64,000 nt of DNA, taken from positions 462,501 to 526,500 of the forward strand of contig BSBK01002090.1 in NCBI GenBank assembly GCA_027943335.1, read 5' to 3'. Numbering within the stretch: the first letter of the stretch is position 1; every line of letters begins with the position of its first letter. This DNA comes from Chamaecyparis obtusa (lineage: Eukaryota > Streptophyta > Pinopsida > Cupressales > Cupressaceae). The notes beneath the pieces were generated by a model that saw nothing but the letters and a program-made list of their open reading frames with translations, was not told the origin of the DNA and searched no databases. Shown here piece after piece: positions 45,858 to 57,928 of this stretch. A program made the position numbers and the translations under genes.

Positions 45858-46790
45858 ATGTTGAGACAACTTGTTGCTAGATTAGAAGTTGTTGAAACAA
45901 CCCAGAGAAGAGGAAGACATCCTGAAGATGTTAGTGATGATGGAATTAAGGAAGAATAAGTTGATGTAGAAACTGCACCAGTGATGGATCAAGGTGAGGA
46001 AAGATTGTTGAAATCTTTGACAAATCTAAAGTCTACACCACACTTTAATCCTCCTGAGTATAGTGGAAAATTGGATTTTGATGAATTGATGAATTGGATT
46101 ACTAAGATAGAAAAGTACTTTGAATATGAAAATGTACCTGAGGAAAAGAACGTGAAAATTACAAGCACAAAGTTGAAGATTCATGCATCCTTTTGGTGGG
46201 AACATCTGCAGTTGGACAGAAAGAGGAAAGGAAAAGACAAAATCAAGGTATGGAATAAAATGGTGAATAAATAGAAAGGGAAGTTCTTACCTTGTGATTA
46301 TCAGATTAACCTAGTTAGGCAAATACAAAGTTTGAGGTAGAAAGATAGATGGGTAAAAGATATACTAAGCAATTCTATAGATTATATATCAAATCTGGAC
46401 ATGATGAAGATGATGTGGAAAGAATTGCTAGATACCTGAATGGTTTGAGAGTTTCCATCCAAGAAGAAATCAGTTTGGTCAAATTGGAAAACATTGAAGA
46501 GGCTTATCAATTTTCATTGAAAGTTGAGGAGAAATTGAAAAAGAGACACGAGAAAAGACAAAGAGGTAGAGTTGATAGATTCCCTAGAGGAAGAGGTAGA
46601 CATTATAGTGAAAATAATAGATGTGAACTAGAAAAGACAACTCTAGATAAAGGAAAGACCAAGTGGAAAGGTGAAAGTTCATCTAGAGGCAGAGGCAATA
46701 ACTACTAAGGTGCTTATAATAGTGGCAGTTTCCAAGGAACTTGTTACAATTATGGAGAAGAAGGACATAGGTCATTTGTGTGTACACATG
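45858..46790 (+). pseudogene. gag: Chromovirus J gag
   Basis: The ATG at 45858 starts MLRQLVARLEVVETTQRRG. The retrotransposon gag core spans 46040-46330 (FNPPEYSGKLDFDELMNWI, HASFWWEHLQLDRKR, FLPCDYQINLVRQ). A stop at 46272 and a frameshift near 46350 divide it. The C-terminal part is arginine/glycine-rich (RGRGRHYSENN) and ends in the knuckle CYNYGEEGHRSFVC, where the second cysteine is tyrosine. Confidence 0.83.
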
Positions 46791-47592
46791 CAAGTAAGAA
46801 GGTCAGTAATAGTAGAAATGCTTTGGTGCAAGAAGAGTCACTGAATGAACCTGAGAAGGAAAATAACTTGATTGTAAGGAGAGCACTCTGGAGTGAAAGT
46901 AATAAGGGAGATCTCGTAAGGAAAAGTTTGTTCAAGACTAGATGTAAAGTTTATGATGAATTTTGGAAGGTAATCATTGATAGTGGTAGCTTGGAGAATC
47001 TGGCATCTGAGGAAATGATCACAAAGCTACAGTTGAAAAGGTTGGAACATTTGAAGCCCTATCAGATTTCATAGATCAAAGATGATCATACACTCTTGGT
47101 AAGTGAACAATGTTATGTGAATTTGAAAATTGGAAAGTACTATGATAAGGTGTTATGTGATATCATGCCTATGGATTATTGTCATATTTTTTTGGGTAGA
47201 CCTTGGAAATATGATAGACATGCTATATATGATAGGAAATTGCATAAAGATACTATTTGGGCTAATGGAAGAAGACAAATCTTGTTACCTTTGATTGAAG
47301 AACCTGTTAGTAATGTTTTCAAATCTGTGAAAGTTTTCTTCATGGAAGGAAGAAAGTTTGTTAAGGATCTGAAGAAGAATGATGTATGTTTTTCTATGAT
47401 TCCTAACAAATTGAGTAAGAAAATAGAGGATAGTGTCCATGAGGAGATTAATAAGCTACTCACTGAGTACAGTGAAATCATTTTTGATAATGTTCCTGAT
47501 GGTTTTCCACTGAAAAGAAGAATTTCTAATTGCATGGATTTAATCCATGGAGCTAGTTTATCGAGTAAGGCACCATGTCGGTTGACACCTAC
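46791..47592 (+). pseudogene. pol: Chromovirus J protease and RT N-terminus
   Basis: Protease is readable at 46960-47230: FWKVIIDSGSLENLASEEMI with the D-S-G triad, then CDIMPMDYCHIFLGRPW. The RT N-terminal arm follows (INKLLTEYSEIIFDNVPDGF, then KAPCRLTPTKNQEL). The sequence then passes directly into DGLKMDPEKVEAI, which normally lies ~170 residues downstream, so the catalytic YxDD palm has been deleted. Confidence 0.85.
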
Positions 47593-48240
47593 CAAGAATC
47601 AGGAATTGATGGTTTAAAAATGGATCCTGAAAAGGTTGAAGCTATTTTGAATTGGCTTACACTTGAGAATGCTAGTGAGGTAAGATCATTTCATGGATTG
47701 ACAAGTTTTTACCAAAAGTTCATTAGGAATTTTAGTTCAATTTGTAATTCTATAACTGAGACCATGAGAGGAGATGAAAGAGAATTCAAGTGGACACATG
47801 GAGGTGATAAAAGTTTTGAGACTCTGAAGCAGAAGGTTGTTGAATTGCTTGATTTGGCATTGCCTAATTTTAATAAGGTATTTCAAGTAGAATGTGATGC
47901 AAGTGGTAGTGCAATTGGAGCTATGTTGAGTCAAGAAGGTAAACCTATTTCTTTCTTTAGTGAAAAGTTGAATGATGCAAAAAGGAAATATTTTGTGTAT
48001 GATCAATAATTCTATGCTATTGTTCAAGAACTAAAGAAATGGAGACATTTTTTGATACTGAGTGAATTTGTGTTGTATAGCGATCATAAGGCTTTATAAT
48101 ATTTAGGTAGTTAGAGTAAGTTGAATTAAAGACATATGAAGTGGGTTGAGTATTTCGAGAGTTATACATTTGTGATAAATCATAAGAGTGGAGTCACTAA
48201 TTGAGTTGTCGATGCATTGAGTAGAGGAAGGTCTTTGATG
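47593..48240 (+). pseudogene. pol: Chromovirus J RT C-terminus and RNase H
   Basis: It begins within DGLKMDPEKVEAILNW, continues with VRSFHGLTSFYQKFIRNFSS (thumb/connection) and RNase H: FQVECDASGSAIGAMLSQEG (first catalytic aspartate region), FFSEKLNDAKRKY, LYSDHKAL, and VVDALSRG. Stops occur at 48007, 48097, 48112, 48127 and 48202. Confidence 0.85.
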
Positions 48241-49698
48241 ACCGAGATGAAAATTGAAGTTCTTGGCTTTGACGGCATGAGAGATTCTTCTGAGTTTGAT
48301 CCTGATTGTTCCAAGTTGTGGAGAAAGTATAGAGAACCTATTCAAGATCAATCAAGTACTAAATGGGAAGAATATTTTATTCAATAAGGTATGTTGTTTA
48401 AAGTTATTCAGTTGTGTATACCGAGAGGAGTAATGAGAACTAATTTGATAAAGGAGAAACATAGTAGTGGTTTGGCTAGACATTTTGGTGTTGATAAGAC
48501 ATTGAATTTTCTTAAGGAGAAATACTTTTGACCACAATTGTATAAAGATGTTTAGAAATTTGTGAAAAGTTGTGGAATCTATCAAGCTACAAAAGGAGTA
48601 AGTCATAATACTAGATTGTATACACCAATTTCTATTCCTAAGAAACCTTGAAGTGACATCAGTATGGATTTTGTTCTTGTCTTACTGAAAATAGTAAGAG
48701 GTAATGATTCTATATTTGTTGTTGTGGATAGATTTTCTAAAATGGCACATTTTATACCTTGTAGAAAGACATCAGATGCAGTACATATAGTAGATCTTTT
48801 CTTTAATTAAATTGTCAGATTGCATGGATTACCAAGGAGTATTATCTCTTACCAGGACAGTAAATTTATTGGATACTTTTGGAAGACCCTTTGGAGAAAG
48901 TTTGGCACTGAGCTAAAATATAGTTCTACATTTCACCCACAAACTGATGGATAGACAAAAGTTGTAAATAGAAGTTTGGGAAATCTTTTGAGATGTTTAG
49001 TTGGAGACACGCCAACTAATTAGGATTCTGTGTTGGCACAAGTAGAGTTTTCATACAATAATTCAGTGAATAGGAGTACTGGAAAAACACCTTTTGAGAT
49101 TGTAAATGACATACAACCAAGAGGTATATCAGATTCGAGGGATATTGCTGATGAAAGAAAGAGAAGTGCTGAAGGATTAAAATTTCTTGAGTACATGAAG
49201 ACATTGCATGAAGATGTGAAATAGAAGTTGGAAGTAAGTAATCAGAAATACAAAGATAGAGCTGATAGATCAAGAAGACATAAGACTTTTGCAGTCAGTG
49301 ATGAAGTAATGGTTCATTTGAAGAAAAGACAATTTCCTATTGGAACATATGGGAAGCTAAAAATGAAGAAGTTTGGCCCTTGCAAGATACTGAGGAAATT
49401 TGATAGTGGAAATGTAGATGAGATTGGGTTACCTAATGAAATGGACATATCACCTATATTCAACATTGCTGATTTATATGAGTATCATGAACCTGATGAA
49501 GACATGATAGTACTGATGGATTATTCTAAGAAATAGACAAAAGAAGTTGAGCATATTTTGGAGAAAAGAATTGGAAGAAGTACAAGAGGAAAACAATATA
49601 TGCAATATCTGGTAAAGTGGAAGAATAGACCAATTGAAGATAGTTCATGGATTTTACAATCTGAGTTAGATGTAGCTTGGATCATACTTATTTCATGA
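48241..49698 (+). pseudogene. pol: Chromovirus J integrase with chromodomain
   Basis: The zinc region is readable (HSSGLARHFGVDKTLNFL, with GIYQATKG where the second cysteine pair should be). The core includes [24 protein letters not shown], and [10 protein letters not shown], where the family's SDRD reads SYQD so the second catalytic aspartate appears lost. FHPQTDG is followed by a stop. The C-terminal domain (KLKMKKFGPCKILRKF, NIADLYEYH) precedes a chromodomain at about 49549-49690: VEHILEKRIGRSTRGKQ, YLVKWKNRPIEDSSWI. A TGA stop at 49696-49698 ends it. Chromodomains are thought to direct integration to heterochromatin. Confidence 0.85.
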
Positions 49699-49731
49699 TT
49701 TGGAGAATCATTTCAAATAACTCTAGGTGTA

Positions 49732-50410
49732 TGATGTAGGAGCATCTCAGGTCCTTGGAAATCTTGTGTCACCAAAAACATGTTTAAATTTTTCTGTGTT
49801 TCTCGGTTACTTCTTTGATTGGGTTGGTTTGGTGTTGCTTGATTTCCTTTGTTTACTGGTGTTGGTCAGTTATCTCTTTGGTGCTCAATGAATTTCCCTA
49901 GCACTCGGTGATGCTTTTCTGGTGCTCAGTTTCCTTGCTTACTGAGTTGTTTATTTTGGATTTTCTGTTGAGGCTGACTTGTGCATTTAATTTGGGTCAA
50001 AGATTTAATGATGGTATCTATCATTGGGAAGCCTATGGACCTAGATCTAGTCACTCCTTCTGTTGATGGTGGATCTGAAGGCTGACTTAATTTTTTAGCC
50101 TCTTGTATAATTGTAGTTATTTGGTTAGAGTTTTAGTGTGAGTTTTTGGAGATAGAACATAGAAGATAGAAAATTTGAGATTTTTGGTAGATCCTCACAT
50201 GTTGGAGGACTTCTATATTTGATTGTAATATATAGTCTAAATCAAGAAGGCCTTACATCCTAGCATGTATAAGTCAATTGAAGTAAATATATGAAAGTAT
50301 CTACATTCTCTCTCTCACTATTGTATGTTGTTTCTTCCACGTGTGATCACTGCAAGGTGGATCTTGTTAGGGTGTGCCTTTGGCCTCTCTCTACATCCTC
50401 TCTTGCATCA
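49732..50410 (+). repeat. Chromovirus J 3' LTR
   Basis: It runs TGATGTAGGAGCATCTC to CTTGCATCA and pairs with 45000-45679. Confidence 0.9.
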
Positions 50411-51126
50411 ATTTGCACCTATTTCTATCTCCGTTCTCTATTTGTTCAAGATCTTTCATCTATTATTATCTAAAAGTAGGTTGTAACCTTTGTTCATCAA
50501 TTCCCAACACCTAGAAGATTATGTTTCAAAACTTCAACATAAAACACATCATTTGCATTGTTCTTTCCATCTAGGGAAATGATACCTCTACCTTTTGTCA
50601 TACCAATATTATTATCTCCCCATCTTACAATTCCACCACAATACTTCTCAAGGCTCACAAATTTAATCTTGTCACTAATCATATGGTGAGAGAAACTAGT
50701 GTCTATAACCCATTTATCTTTTCCAACTTGTGCAACTCAGGATTTCTGTTCAATAAAACAATTAGTAGAACTAGATGTATAGGATCTTTAGACTTGGAAT
50801 CCTATTATTTATTAAAAATTAAAAAACTAACAGGTTTAAAATTATTAAACATAATATCTTCTTCTTTCTCGGTAATGAATGACCTGGTAGGCATGGAATT
50901 TGTAGGCTGAATATCCTCATCACCAGAATCAATATCTTCATTTTTAGAATCAATATCCTCATCTTTGATAGAAATGAATGTGAAATATTCATCATTCTTG
51001 TGAGACTCATTATCTGTAACTCCTTCCCCATCACTAAGAGAAAAGTAGCATCTCTTCACAAAAGCCAGTCTTTTACTATTCCCTCAATTAGCTCTCTTTG
51101 GACATCTAGAAGCAAAGTGTCATATT
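50411..51126 (-). pseudogene. gag: Copia C fragment: gag C-terminus, protease, pre-integrase
   Basis: From the right on the minus strand: knuckle remnant HFASRCPKRAN, then an Asp/Glu-rich stretch (50805-51059, 84 open codons), protease region FSHHMISDK with a broken active site, and KYCGGIVRWGDNNIGMTKGR and VLKHNLLGVGN (50497-50682). The pre-integrase segment then runs to the J insertion. The right end at 51126 is cut inside the knuckle by element E; the gag N-terminus and 5' LTR of C are not in the window. Confidence 0.82.
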
Positions 51127-52438
51127 TGTTATCTCTATTTGAGCATTAGATGTTGTCATTAGTATCAAATCAGATCATTCAGTTATTTAAGATGATCAGT
51201 CGGTAAAAGATGACACAAAAAGCTACATTATGCTAGTTGGTTAAACAAACAAGCCTTCATACTGAGCATTCACAAGGCAGAATCAAGAGCTAAAAGGAAA
51301 TAGGTTTAATCAGGCACCAGAGCATATTTATCGAGCATCAAAATAAATTGAGCACCGAGTGTCAGTAAACATCAAGTAGTATACACACCGAGCACTAGTG
51401 TATTCACCAAACAGAAAAGGTTATGTTTAATGAGTTATTCATAAAATGACATAGTATTCAGGAATGACACATCTATCTATGCAAATGGTTACCCAAATTC
51501 ATAAAACATTTTACCAAGTTTGAAGCTTATTCATTATGGATACAATCATTAAATGTTGTTATGATTCTTATGTAATAGTTAGATCTAGGTTAATTTTATA
51601 CACCATAGATCTTAGGTTTTCTAAGATGTTGCCTAATTAGGTCATGGAAATCATAGCAGTTTGCTATATATTTTTAATTGATGTCATTTTGACATGAATT
51701 GATCATATACAAAGAAGGAGATCTTGAAGCAGTAACTACCTTCAAGACATCAAAATCCAGACAAGGTTTGCATGACAGAGCAGTTATCAGAAACGTAGAT
51801 TCAATTCAGTTTATTCAAAAGAAATCAAGGTTGCCGAGCAGAACAAAGGACTATATACTACACATAGAGGTGACATTTATTTAGTATATCATAGATCTAA
51901 TTCAGAAAAAGTATAGTTGTCATTTACAAATACTTTATTTTATTCTCTAATCATTGTAATAGAGTTTGTAAAATATCTTAACAGATTAGACTTGACAGTT
52001 TGATTATAAATCTCTTAACTAAGTGTACACTCAAGTAGTGTTGTTTAAATCCTTTCACAAGGTAGATCTAATCAATCTGATTGTTACTCCTAATAGGGTA
52101 AGATCACTAGAAGTGATCACAATTTGTAGCCTTAACCAACATACATTGTTATCTATAGTAGTGAAGAATTTGTGGGTGTCATCCCCACCATATTTTTTAC
52201 CTTCTAACAAGGGTTTTTGTGTAACCAAAATACTTCTGTTATGTGTTATATTTCATGATTGATTTATTATTTGATTTCATGCACATTTTCATTTACAAAG
52301 TTGTTTGAATGAATGTTGCAAACAATGGATTCAGTTGGATAGTTAGTCACTACTATTACAATTTGGTTATTTAGTTAAAGTTTTTTAGGGTACTAATTCA
52401 CCCCTCCCCTCTTAGTCCCTTGTCTTTCCATCCCAATA
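51127..52438 (+). repeat. Element E 5' LTR (~1,312 bp)
   Basis: The end is set by the primer site 2 bp downstream and by the CTCTTAGTCCC...CCCAATA tail, parallel to other copia-type LTR ends. The start TGTTATCTC is set by where copia C coding stops. No partner copy was found, so the length is an inference. Confidence 0.65.
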
Positions 52439-52440
52439 AT

Positions 52441-52452
52441 TGGTATCAGAGC
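52441..52452 (+). other. Element E primer binding site (initiator tRNA-Met)
   Basis: TGGTATCAGAGC lies two bases after the LTR end. Confidence 0.85.
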
Positions 52453-52501
52453 TAGATCTCTTATTTGGAAGTTTAACCACTAAAGAGGAAAGATCTCAAG
52501 A

Positions 52502-53897
52502 TGGAAAAATACAAGTTGGACAAGACAATTGAGAATCAAAAGATTTAGATGTAGATCTTCATTGAGAAATACAAGCAAGCTAAGGATGAGTTGAAAAAGT
52601 TACTGGTTTAGAGAAAGGACATGGCTATTTGATAATGTGAGACTAATTACCATGAAGAAGAAATTGATGATCTATTTGAGAATATCATATCCAGTTCAAG
52701 TAGTATATCTGACATATCTAAAAGTGCAATCTCTGATTTATCTAAGAAAAATATTCATTTGACTGAACAAGTGAATGCTCTACAGATCGGTCAAGAAGAA
52801 TAAATGGTAAGAATGATTGATGTGATGAATAATGCTAGACAAGATGAAAAAGAGAGAAATTTGGTTGTTGAAGACATAAGACAAATGACTGAATAGTTAC
52901 AAGTTAAGGAATTTGAGATAATAAGACTTACCAAACATCACTTTGAAATATCCAATCAGATGGTTGTTGTAAGCTAGGAGATCAACTGAGTAAATAATGA
53001 GTTATCAAGGAAACTTGAAGGCATTGGTGTACTCAAGGAAGAAAATGAAAAAATGAGAAATGAAGTGAAAATGCAGCAGAAACATAATGAGATGATGAAA
53101 AAGGATGAAGATAGTTCAAAGAAAATTGATGATTTTCTGATTAGTCAAAGAGGACTTGGAAGCACTACTAGATTAGGATACACTGAGAAAGGAGAATCAT
53201 CTAAGTAAGCTGAATAGGTGAATAACTACAACAGTCAAATACCTAAGACACTATATCATTCTATCACTATGGTAAACTGGGCCACAATTCAAATGTTTCC
53301 AGGAGTAAAGCACAAGGTAAACCTAAAACCACTCCTAAGTTCAATGGTCATTGTTATAATTATAACAAGTATGGACATCAAGAATATGAATGTAGATCTA
53401 AGTTCAATAGGACTCCTAACAAACCCTACATGGAGAAACACTATCACACTTGCAATATGCATGGACACACCTCACAAGAATCTAAAACAAAGATGAAGCA
53501 AATTTGGAAATTAAAAGGACTGAACAAAACCTATCAATCGAAGAGATAAGGTAATTCTTACACTTGGAATTAAAACATGTGAGTTAAATGTACAACATGT
53601 GAAAGATATGGACATATTGTAGCTAATTGCATGAGGAAGAGATGGATAGGTAGATCTCGTAGCTGGACAAGCACTGGTATGGCATGTTTACATTGTCGCA
53701 AGGTCGGTCACCTAAGTAAAGATTGTAGAGACCGAACACCAGAGACACAAATATTTTAAAATGAAAATACAATTGAAGACATCATGAGGATAAGAAACAC
53801 TATGTGGAGAAAAGAATCAAATGATAATGCTAAGTCAAGTAATGTAGTCAATGAAACCTTGTCCATTGGATTGGATGACATCAAAACCTCCACTTAA
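52502..53897 (+). pseudogene. gag: Element E gag-like ORF: coiled coil plus four knuckles
   Basis: MEKYKLDKTIENQK opens at 52502. About 280 residues of charged heptad-like sequence follow (EEEIDDLFENIISSSSS, LKEENEKMRNEVKMQQKH). Four CCHC-like motifs lie at 53350-53730: CYNYNKYGHQEYEC, CNMHGHTSQES, CTTCERYGHIVANC and CLHCRKVGHLSKDC; the last two are complete. More than ten in-frame stops and one frameshift near 53280 make it a pseudogene. No protease or polymerase motif follows before the copia B2 junction. It would bind nucleic acid if intact. Confidence 0.65.
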
Positions 53898-54406
53898 GCT
53901 TAAAAAGGTATGTATGGAACTGACAATTCAAAATGATCATAATTTTCATACAGTTCCTTATATTATATGTGCACATACCAAATCTGCATAAATTGAGATG
54001 CATTATGGTTTTATAAATTGTGAGCTTTAAGTGTTTATAGTCGGTATATGTTAGACCGAGTGAGAAGTTGCCAGTCGGTAACTATTATGCAAGGTTAACC
54101 GAGTGGCAGTATTAACTAAGTGGAAATTTACATGTTAACCAAGCTTATGCTATTTTGTGGTCTATGCCAAGTTTGACATTTTTCATCGAGCTGTGATTAG
54201 GTTGAGCATTTATTGAAAAAAAAAAAGGTTTAAGTGGGAATTTGAGAAATCTATAAATATGTGGTGAACTTAGTTTATTTTTTCACACAATGATTACGAA
54301 GAGAAAAGATTTTTTAGAGATATTTTGAGAAATTTTTTTTTGGAGCATTTGAACATAGATTTGAAGTACTCTGAGTGATCTCATTGTCATTCTGAGTAAG
54401 TACTAT
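53898..54406 (+). other. Element E, region after ORF1
   Basis: No readable frame. It contains several ACCGAG/CGGTA words (54040-54130), an A11 tract near 54217 and a TATA-like TATAAATATG at 54252. It may be internal E sequence or part of another LTR; I could not decide. Confidence 0.35.
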
Positions 54407-55681
54407 TGTTGGAGATTTTCCAGAAGTCCAGTACTGACTATATGTTTATCATTAATGAAAACATATGGAAAGTAGCATGCATGGAAGTCTTATGTGGTAA
54501 GACTTCTATATATGTTGCATGGACATGATATCAGCATGATATCATGGGCACAGAGGTTAACTGTTAGCACAGACAGTTATATAGCAGCAGTAGTGTTCCT
54601 GACATAGTAACAGACAGTGTTCTATCTATGGTTGTCCATACAGATATCCTATGGGCATGCACCCTTGGATTTATGTTGTAGACATGTTAGTGATGTTAAT
54701 TTCATGGACACATAGTCTGATGTTCCATGCAAGTGAAGTTATGCAGTCGCTATTCACCAGTAGCAGTTTCCTCTGTTTGTTCAAAAGAGACGACATAGAT
54801 TTTATTAGTTCTTGAGTTGCACCTATCTTGAGGATATGCGCCCTTGGATTTAAGCTTGGAGAATTTTTATTGATGTTTGGTTAAGAGCACATAAGTTAAT
54901 TCACCTTACAGAGAAAGTTCTAGTTGTTTTGGTAGAGCCGACAGTGTGTAGCATGCGTCTACAATTATATTATATGAACAGGTCCCAGAATGTGTTGTGC
55001 CCATAGTAGAGCCAAAAAAATGTTTGTTGGAGTTTATTATGGTTTCTCTAATATGATTTCAAGGTGGTTCTAATAGGTTGATTTGATTATATCATTTGGA
55101 GGAAAGATATTTATAGGCAGTCATTTGTGATTTCTTGAGTGTGGTTCATGGTCAATTGAGTGGAGTAGAGCAGAGTGTGTGGAGTGTTGAACCATTAGAA
55201 GAAGGTCTATGTGACCAAGTAGAGTATTTTTTCTATTCATTGGAACTGATCCAGATAGCAGGTCAAAGCACAGTTCATCAAGTTCCTGATATAGTGTGTA
55301 TCTATTATTTAGAAGGTTGTAGCCTTCGCCCATTTGAGCAATGAGCTCTTGGACAATGCATCCTCTCCCCTAATAGGGTTTGACTCTTAACCAAGTCTAC
55401 TATACTTAATATATTGTAAAGCTACTCCTAACAGGGTAAAGGATCTTCTAGCAAGGATCATTATATACTAGTATAGAATATTAGTGGGTATCAAGTCCCA
55501 CCGGGGTTTTTACCTATTTGGGTTTCCTCGTAACCAAAATGTTGGTGTTGTATTCATGTGTTCTTTTATTGTGTTTATTCTTTATGTTTAAGTATACTTA
55601 ATTGGATAAAGAATTGAAACTTGTAGATAACTGATTCACCCTCCCCCCCCTCTTAGTTATCTCTTGGGACTATTCCTAACA
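54407..55681 (+). repeat. Copia B2 5' LTR (1,275 bp)
   Basis: It runs TGTTGGAGATTTTCCAG to ATTCCTAACA and is collinear with the B LTRs but more divergent than they are from each other. Confidence 0.9.
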
Positions 55682-55683
55682 AT

Positions 55684-55695
55684 TGGTATCAGAGC
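55684..55695 (+). other. Copia B2 primer binding site (initiator tRNA-Met)
   Basis: TGGTATCAGAGC lies two bases after the LTR; intact, unlike in B. Confidence 0.88.
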
Positions 55696-55732
55696 CAAGT
55701 GCCTCAAAGAGAAAGTTTAATAGCTTGAGGTT

Positions 55733-56844
55733 GAAAGAAATGAAAGAAAAGATACAATGCATTAGAGATGCTTCCTAAAGAAAATATCAGAGCTTACAAT
55801 TAGAGGATTAATGAAGCAGTTGATGGAATCAGGAACAATGGTGGAGAGATTTCTGAGCAAGACATTATGGACAAGTTGATGACTACTCTTACTCTAGAAT
55901 ATGAGAGCAAGATCAACATCCTTGATGACACCATGCAACTTACATCAAATTTCAAGAGAGAGACCTTGATCAGAAAAATCTCAGCTTTTGAGATTTCAAG
56001 ATTGAAGACAGAACCAAAGAGTGAGACATCTTTCAAAGCAACAGTCCATGGTAAGAAAACTGCAAACACTTCTAGTAATTTTGATGATGATGATGAAGAT
56101 AAAACACTAGATGATTTTATTGCCATGATTTCCAAAAGAGAAAAGAAAGGAAAAGAAAAATATGAAGGTCAATTACCATTTAAGTGCTTTTCATGTAATA
56201 AGATAGGTCACTTTGCATCTAAGTGTCCTACTAGAGATAGAAAGTTCAAAAAGGATTATAAGCCTAAGTATTCTAAGGAATGCTACTATGGTGGAGATGG
56301 AGTCTCAGATGAAGAACTAGGTGAAGAAGAAATTGGATTCATTACTATTGTAGACAAAACAAATATTAAGTCAGTTCCTAAAAATGAGAAAGTGAATCAA
56401 GGGCTAGCATTGATTTCCCAAGTAGATATAGGAATAGACTGGATTATAGATAGTGGTTGTTCACATCACATGATAGGTGATAAAGGCAGGTTTGTTCATT
56501 TGGACAAATACAATGGAGGTATGGTCAGATTTGGAGACAACACTCCTAAACCTATAGTTGGTAGAGGAGCCATCACTTTGGATGGAAAGAACAGTACTGA
56601 TGATGTTCTTTATGTTGATGGTTTGAAACATATCCTTCTCAGTGTTGGACAGTTACTTGGTAAAGGCTATCAGTTGGAGTTCAAAGATGACAAATGCATC
56701 ATTAATAGAAAAGATGGTATTATGTTTGCATCAGGCACAAAGACAAGAGGTAATGTTTTTCAACTCAATTCAGAAGCAAGTTGTTTTGTTGCTAAAGTTG
56801 ATGACAGTTGGTTGTGGCATAAAAGACTGTCATATCAATTTTGA
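55733..56844 (+). pseudogene. gag: Copia B2 gag (5'-deleted), protease, pre-integrase
   Basis: Gag enters at KKRYNALEMLPKENIRAYN, so about 130 N-terminal residues seen in B are missing. It then stays open for 325 codons (55867-56844). It includes an intact knuckle CFSCNKIGHFASKC, intact protease WIIDSGCSHHMIGD and pre-integrase LWHKRL, then a one-base shift before CHINFDN. It is a useful reference for what element B has lost. Confidence 0.88.
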
Positions 56845-57560
56845 TAACATAGTAAAGATAAGCAATGTTAAAGCAGTAAGAGATCTACCTAGCATAGAAA
56901 AGCTAGTTGATACTATATGTAGGGAATGTGTGATGGGGAAGCATTGAGAAATTCATTTAGGATCAAGTAGAATTTAGCAGAGAAAAAGTTGGATCTGATT
57001 CATACAAACCTATGTGGACCAACTCAAACAAGATCATACTATGGTGAAAGGTATTTTATTTTGTTTGTTGATGATTATACTAGGATGATGTGGGTTGCAT
57101 TCTTAAAATATAAGTCAGAAGATTTTGATAAGTTCAAAATATTCAAAGCTAAGGTTGAGAATGAATCTAGATTAAAGATAAAATGTTTGAGATCATATAG
57201 AGGAGGCGAATTCACCTCTAACAGATTCTATGAGTACTATGAAGAACATGGCATAAAGAGACAGTTAAGTGCACCTAGAACACCTCAGTAGAATGGAATT
57301 GTAGAGAGAAGGAATAAGATCATTCTTGATACAATGCACACCATTATGATAGAAGGAAAAGTTGTACACACGTATTGGAGAGATGTAGTCAATACAACAG
57401 TCTATACAATCAATAGAATTTAGTTAAGCCCTAGTGCTAACAAAACACCTTATGAGCTATGGTTCAGTAATGTTCCCACTGTAAAATACTTTAGAATCTT
57501 TGGAAGCAAGTGCTACATCAAGAGGGATGAAGCAATAGGCAAGTTTGATGCAAGAAGTGA
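56845..57560 (+). pseudogene. pol: Copia B2 integrase, 3'-truncated
   Basis: Zinc region CHINFDN...CRECVMGKH, then a stop, then core IHTNLCGP (the first catalytic D is N), FILFVDDYTRMMW, and LRSYRGGEF. A stop splits the TPQ-NG motif at 57289. The region TYWRDVVNTTVYTINR, missing from B, is present. The protein ends at the inversion junction after GKFDARSE. Confidence 0.87.
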
Positions 57561-57614
57561 AAAACATACAGTCTGCACTGGCTTGCTGGCAAATCTCCAA
57601 CAATCTCCCCCTTT

Positions 57615-57928
57615 GGCATCGGTGGCAACATATGGAATGAAAAACACCACCAAACCAAATGATAAATTATTTTATAACATTCTCCATTTCCTCATCAAAA
57701 CTCTCCCAAGGATGAGTCCTCCATCTATTGCAATATTCTTCAATATTCTCCATTTCCTTTACTGAACTATTTTCATGACTGAATACTACTCCCCCTTAGT
57801 ATATTACTCCTTCATTGATTATTTTTTTCATGATTCTATATATTACTCCCCCTTTGACATCAATGGAAAAGGGCACCAACTCTTTTAAGCACCGGTACTA
57901 CTCTTGAGGTATAGTAGTCAACCTTCCA
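57615..57928 (-). other. Copia G 3' non-coding region
   Basis: It lies between the pol stop and the PPT. Near 57690-57715 the minus strand reads CCTTGGGAGAGTTTTGATG, the segment to which element B's deletion joins RNase H. Confidence 0.7.

Larger units (their letters stand above)
45000..50410 (+). mobile_element. Ty3/gypsy chromovirus J, full length, RT-deleted
   Basis: The element is 5,411 bp with 680/679-bp LTRs bearing TGATGC...GCATCA ends. TSD CTTTG (44995-44999) versus ATTTG (50411-50415) differs at one base. Removing J plus one TSD puts the copia C frame back in register (GAKTRGNLF). The order gag-protease-(RT)-RNase H-integrase-chromodomain is that of plant chromoviruses. The RT core is missing. 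Confidence 0.9.
51127..54406 (+). mobile_element. LTR element E with gag-like ORF, 3' part not seen
   Basis: It begins with a ~1.31-kb LTR (51127-52438), a primer site and a coiled-coil/zinc-knuckle ORF, then ~500 bp without a clear frame, and is cut at 54407 by copia B2. It interrupts the gag knuckle of copia C. The second LTR is absent and would be expected beyond the right edge. The layout parallels ORF1 of element D, so it is probably the same non-autonomous type. Confidence 0.65.
54407..57560 (+). mobile_element. Copia B2 (B family), truncated mid-pol
   Basis: It has a 5' LTR (54407-55681), primer site and gag-pol collinear with copia B until GKFDARSE (57559), where it is fused to an inverted sibling (G). 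There is no 3' LTR of its own. The gag N-terminus (~400 bp in B) is deleted near 55733. Confidence 0.87.
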
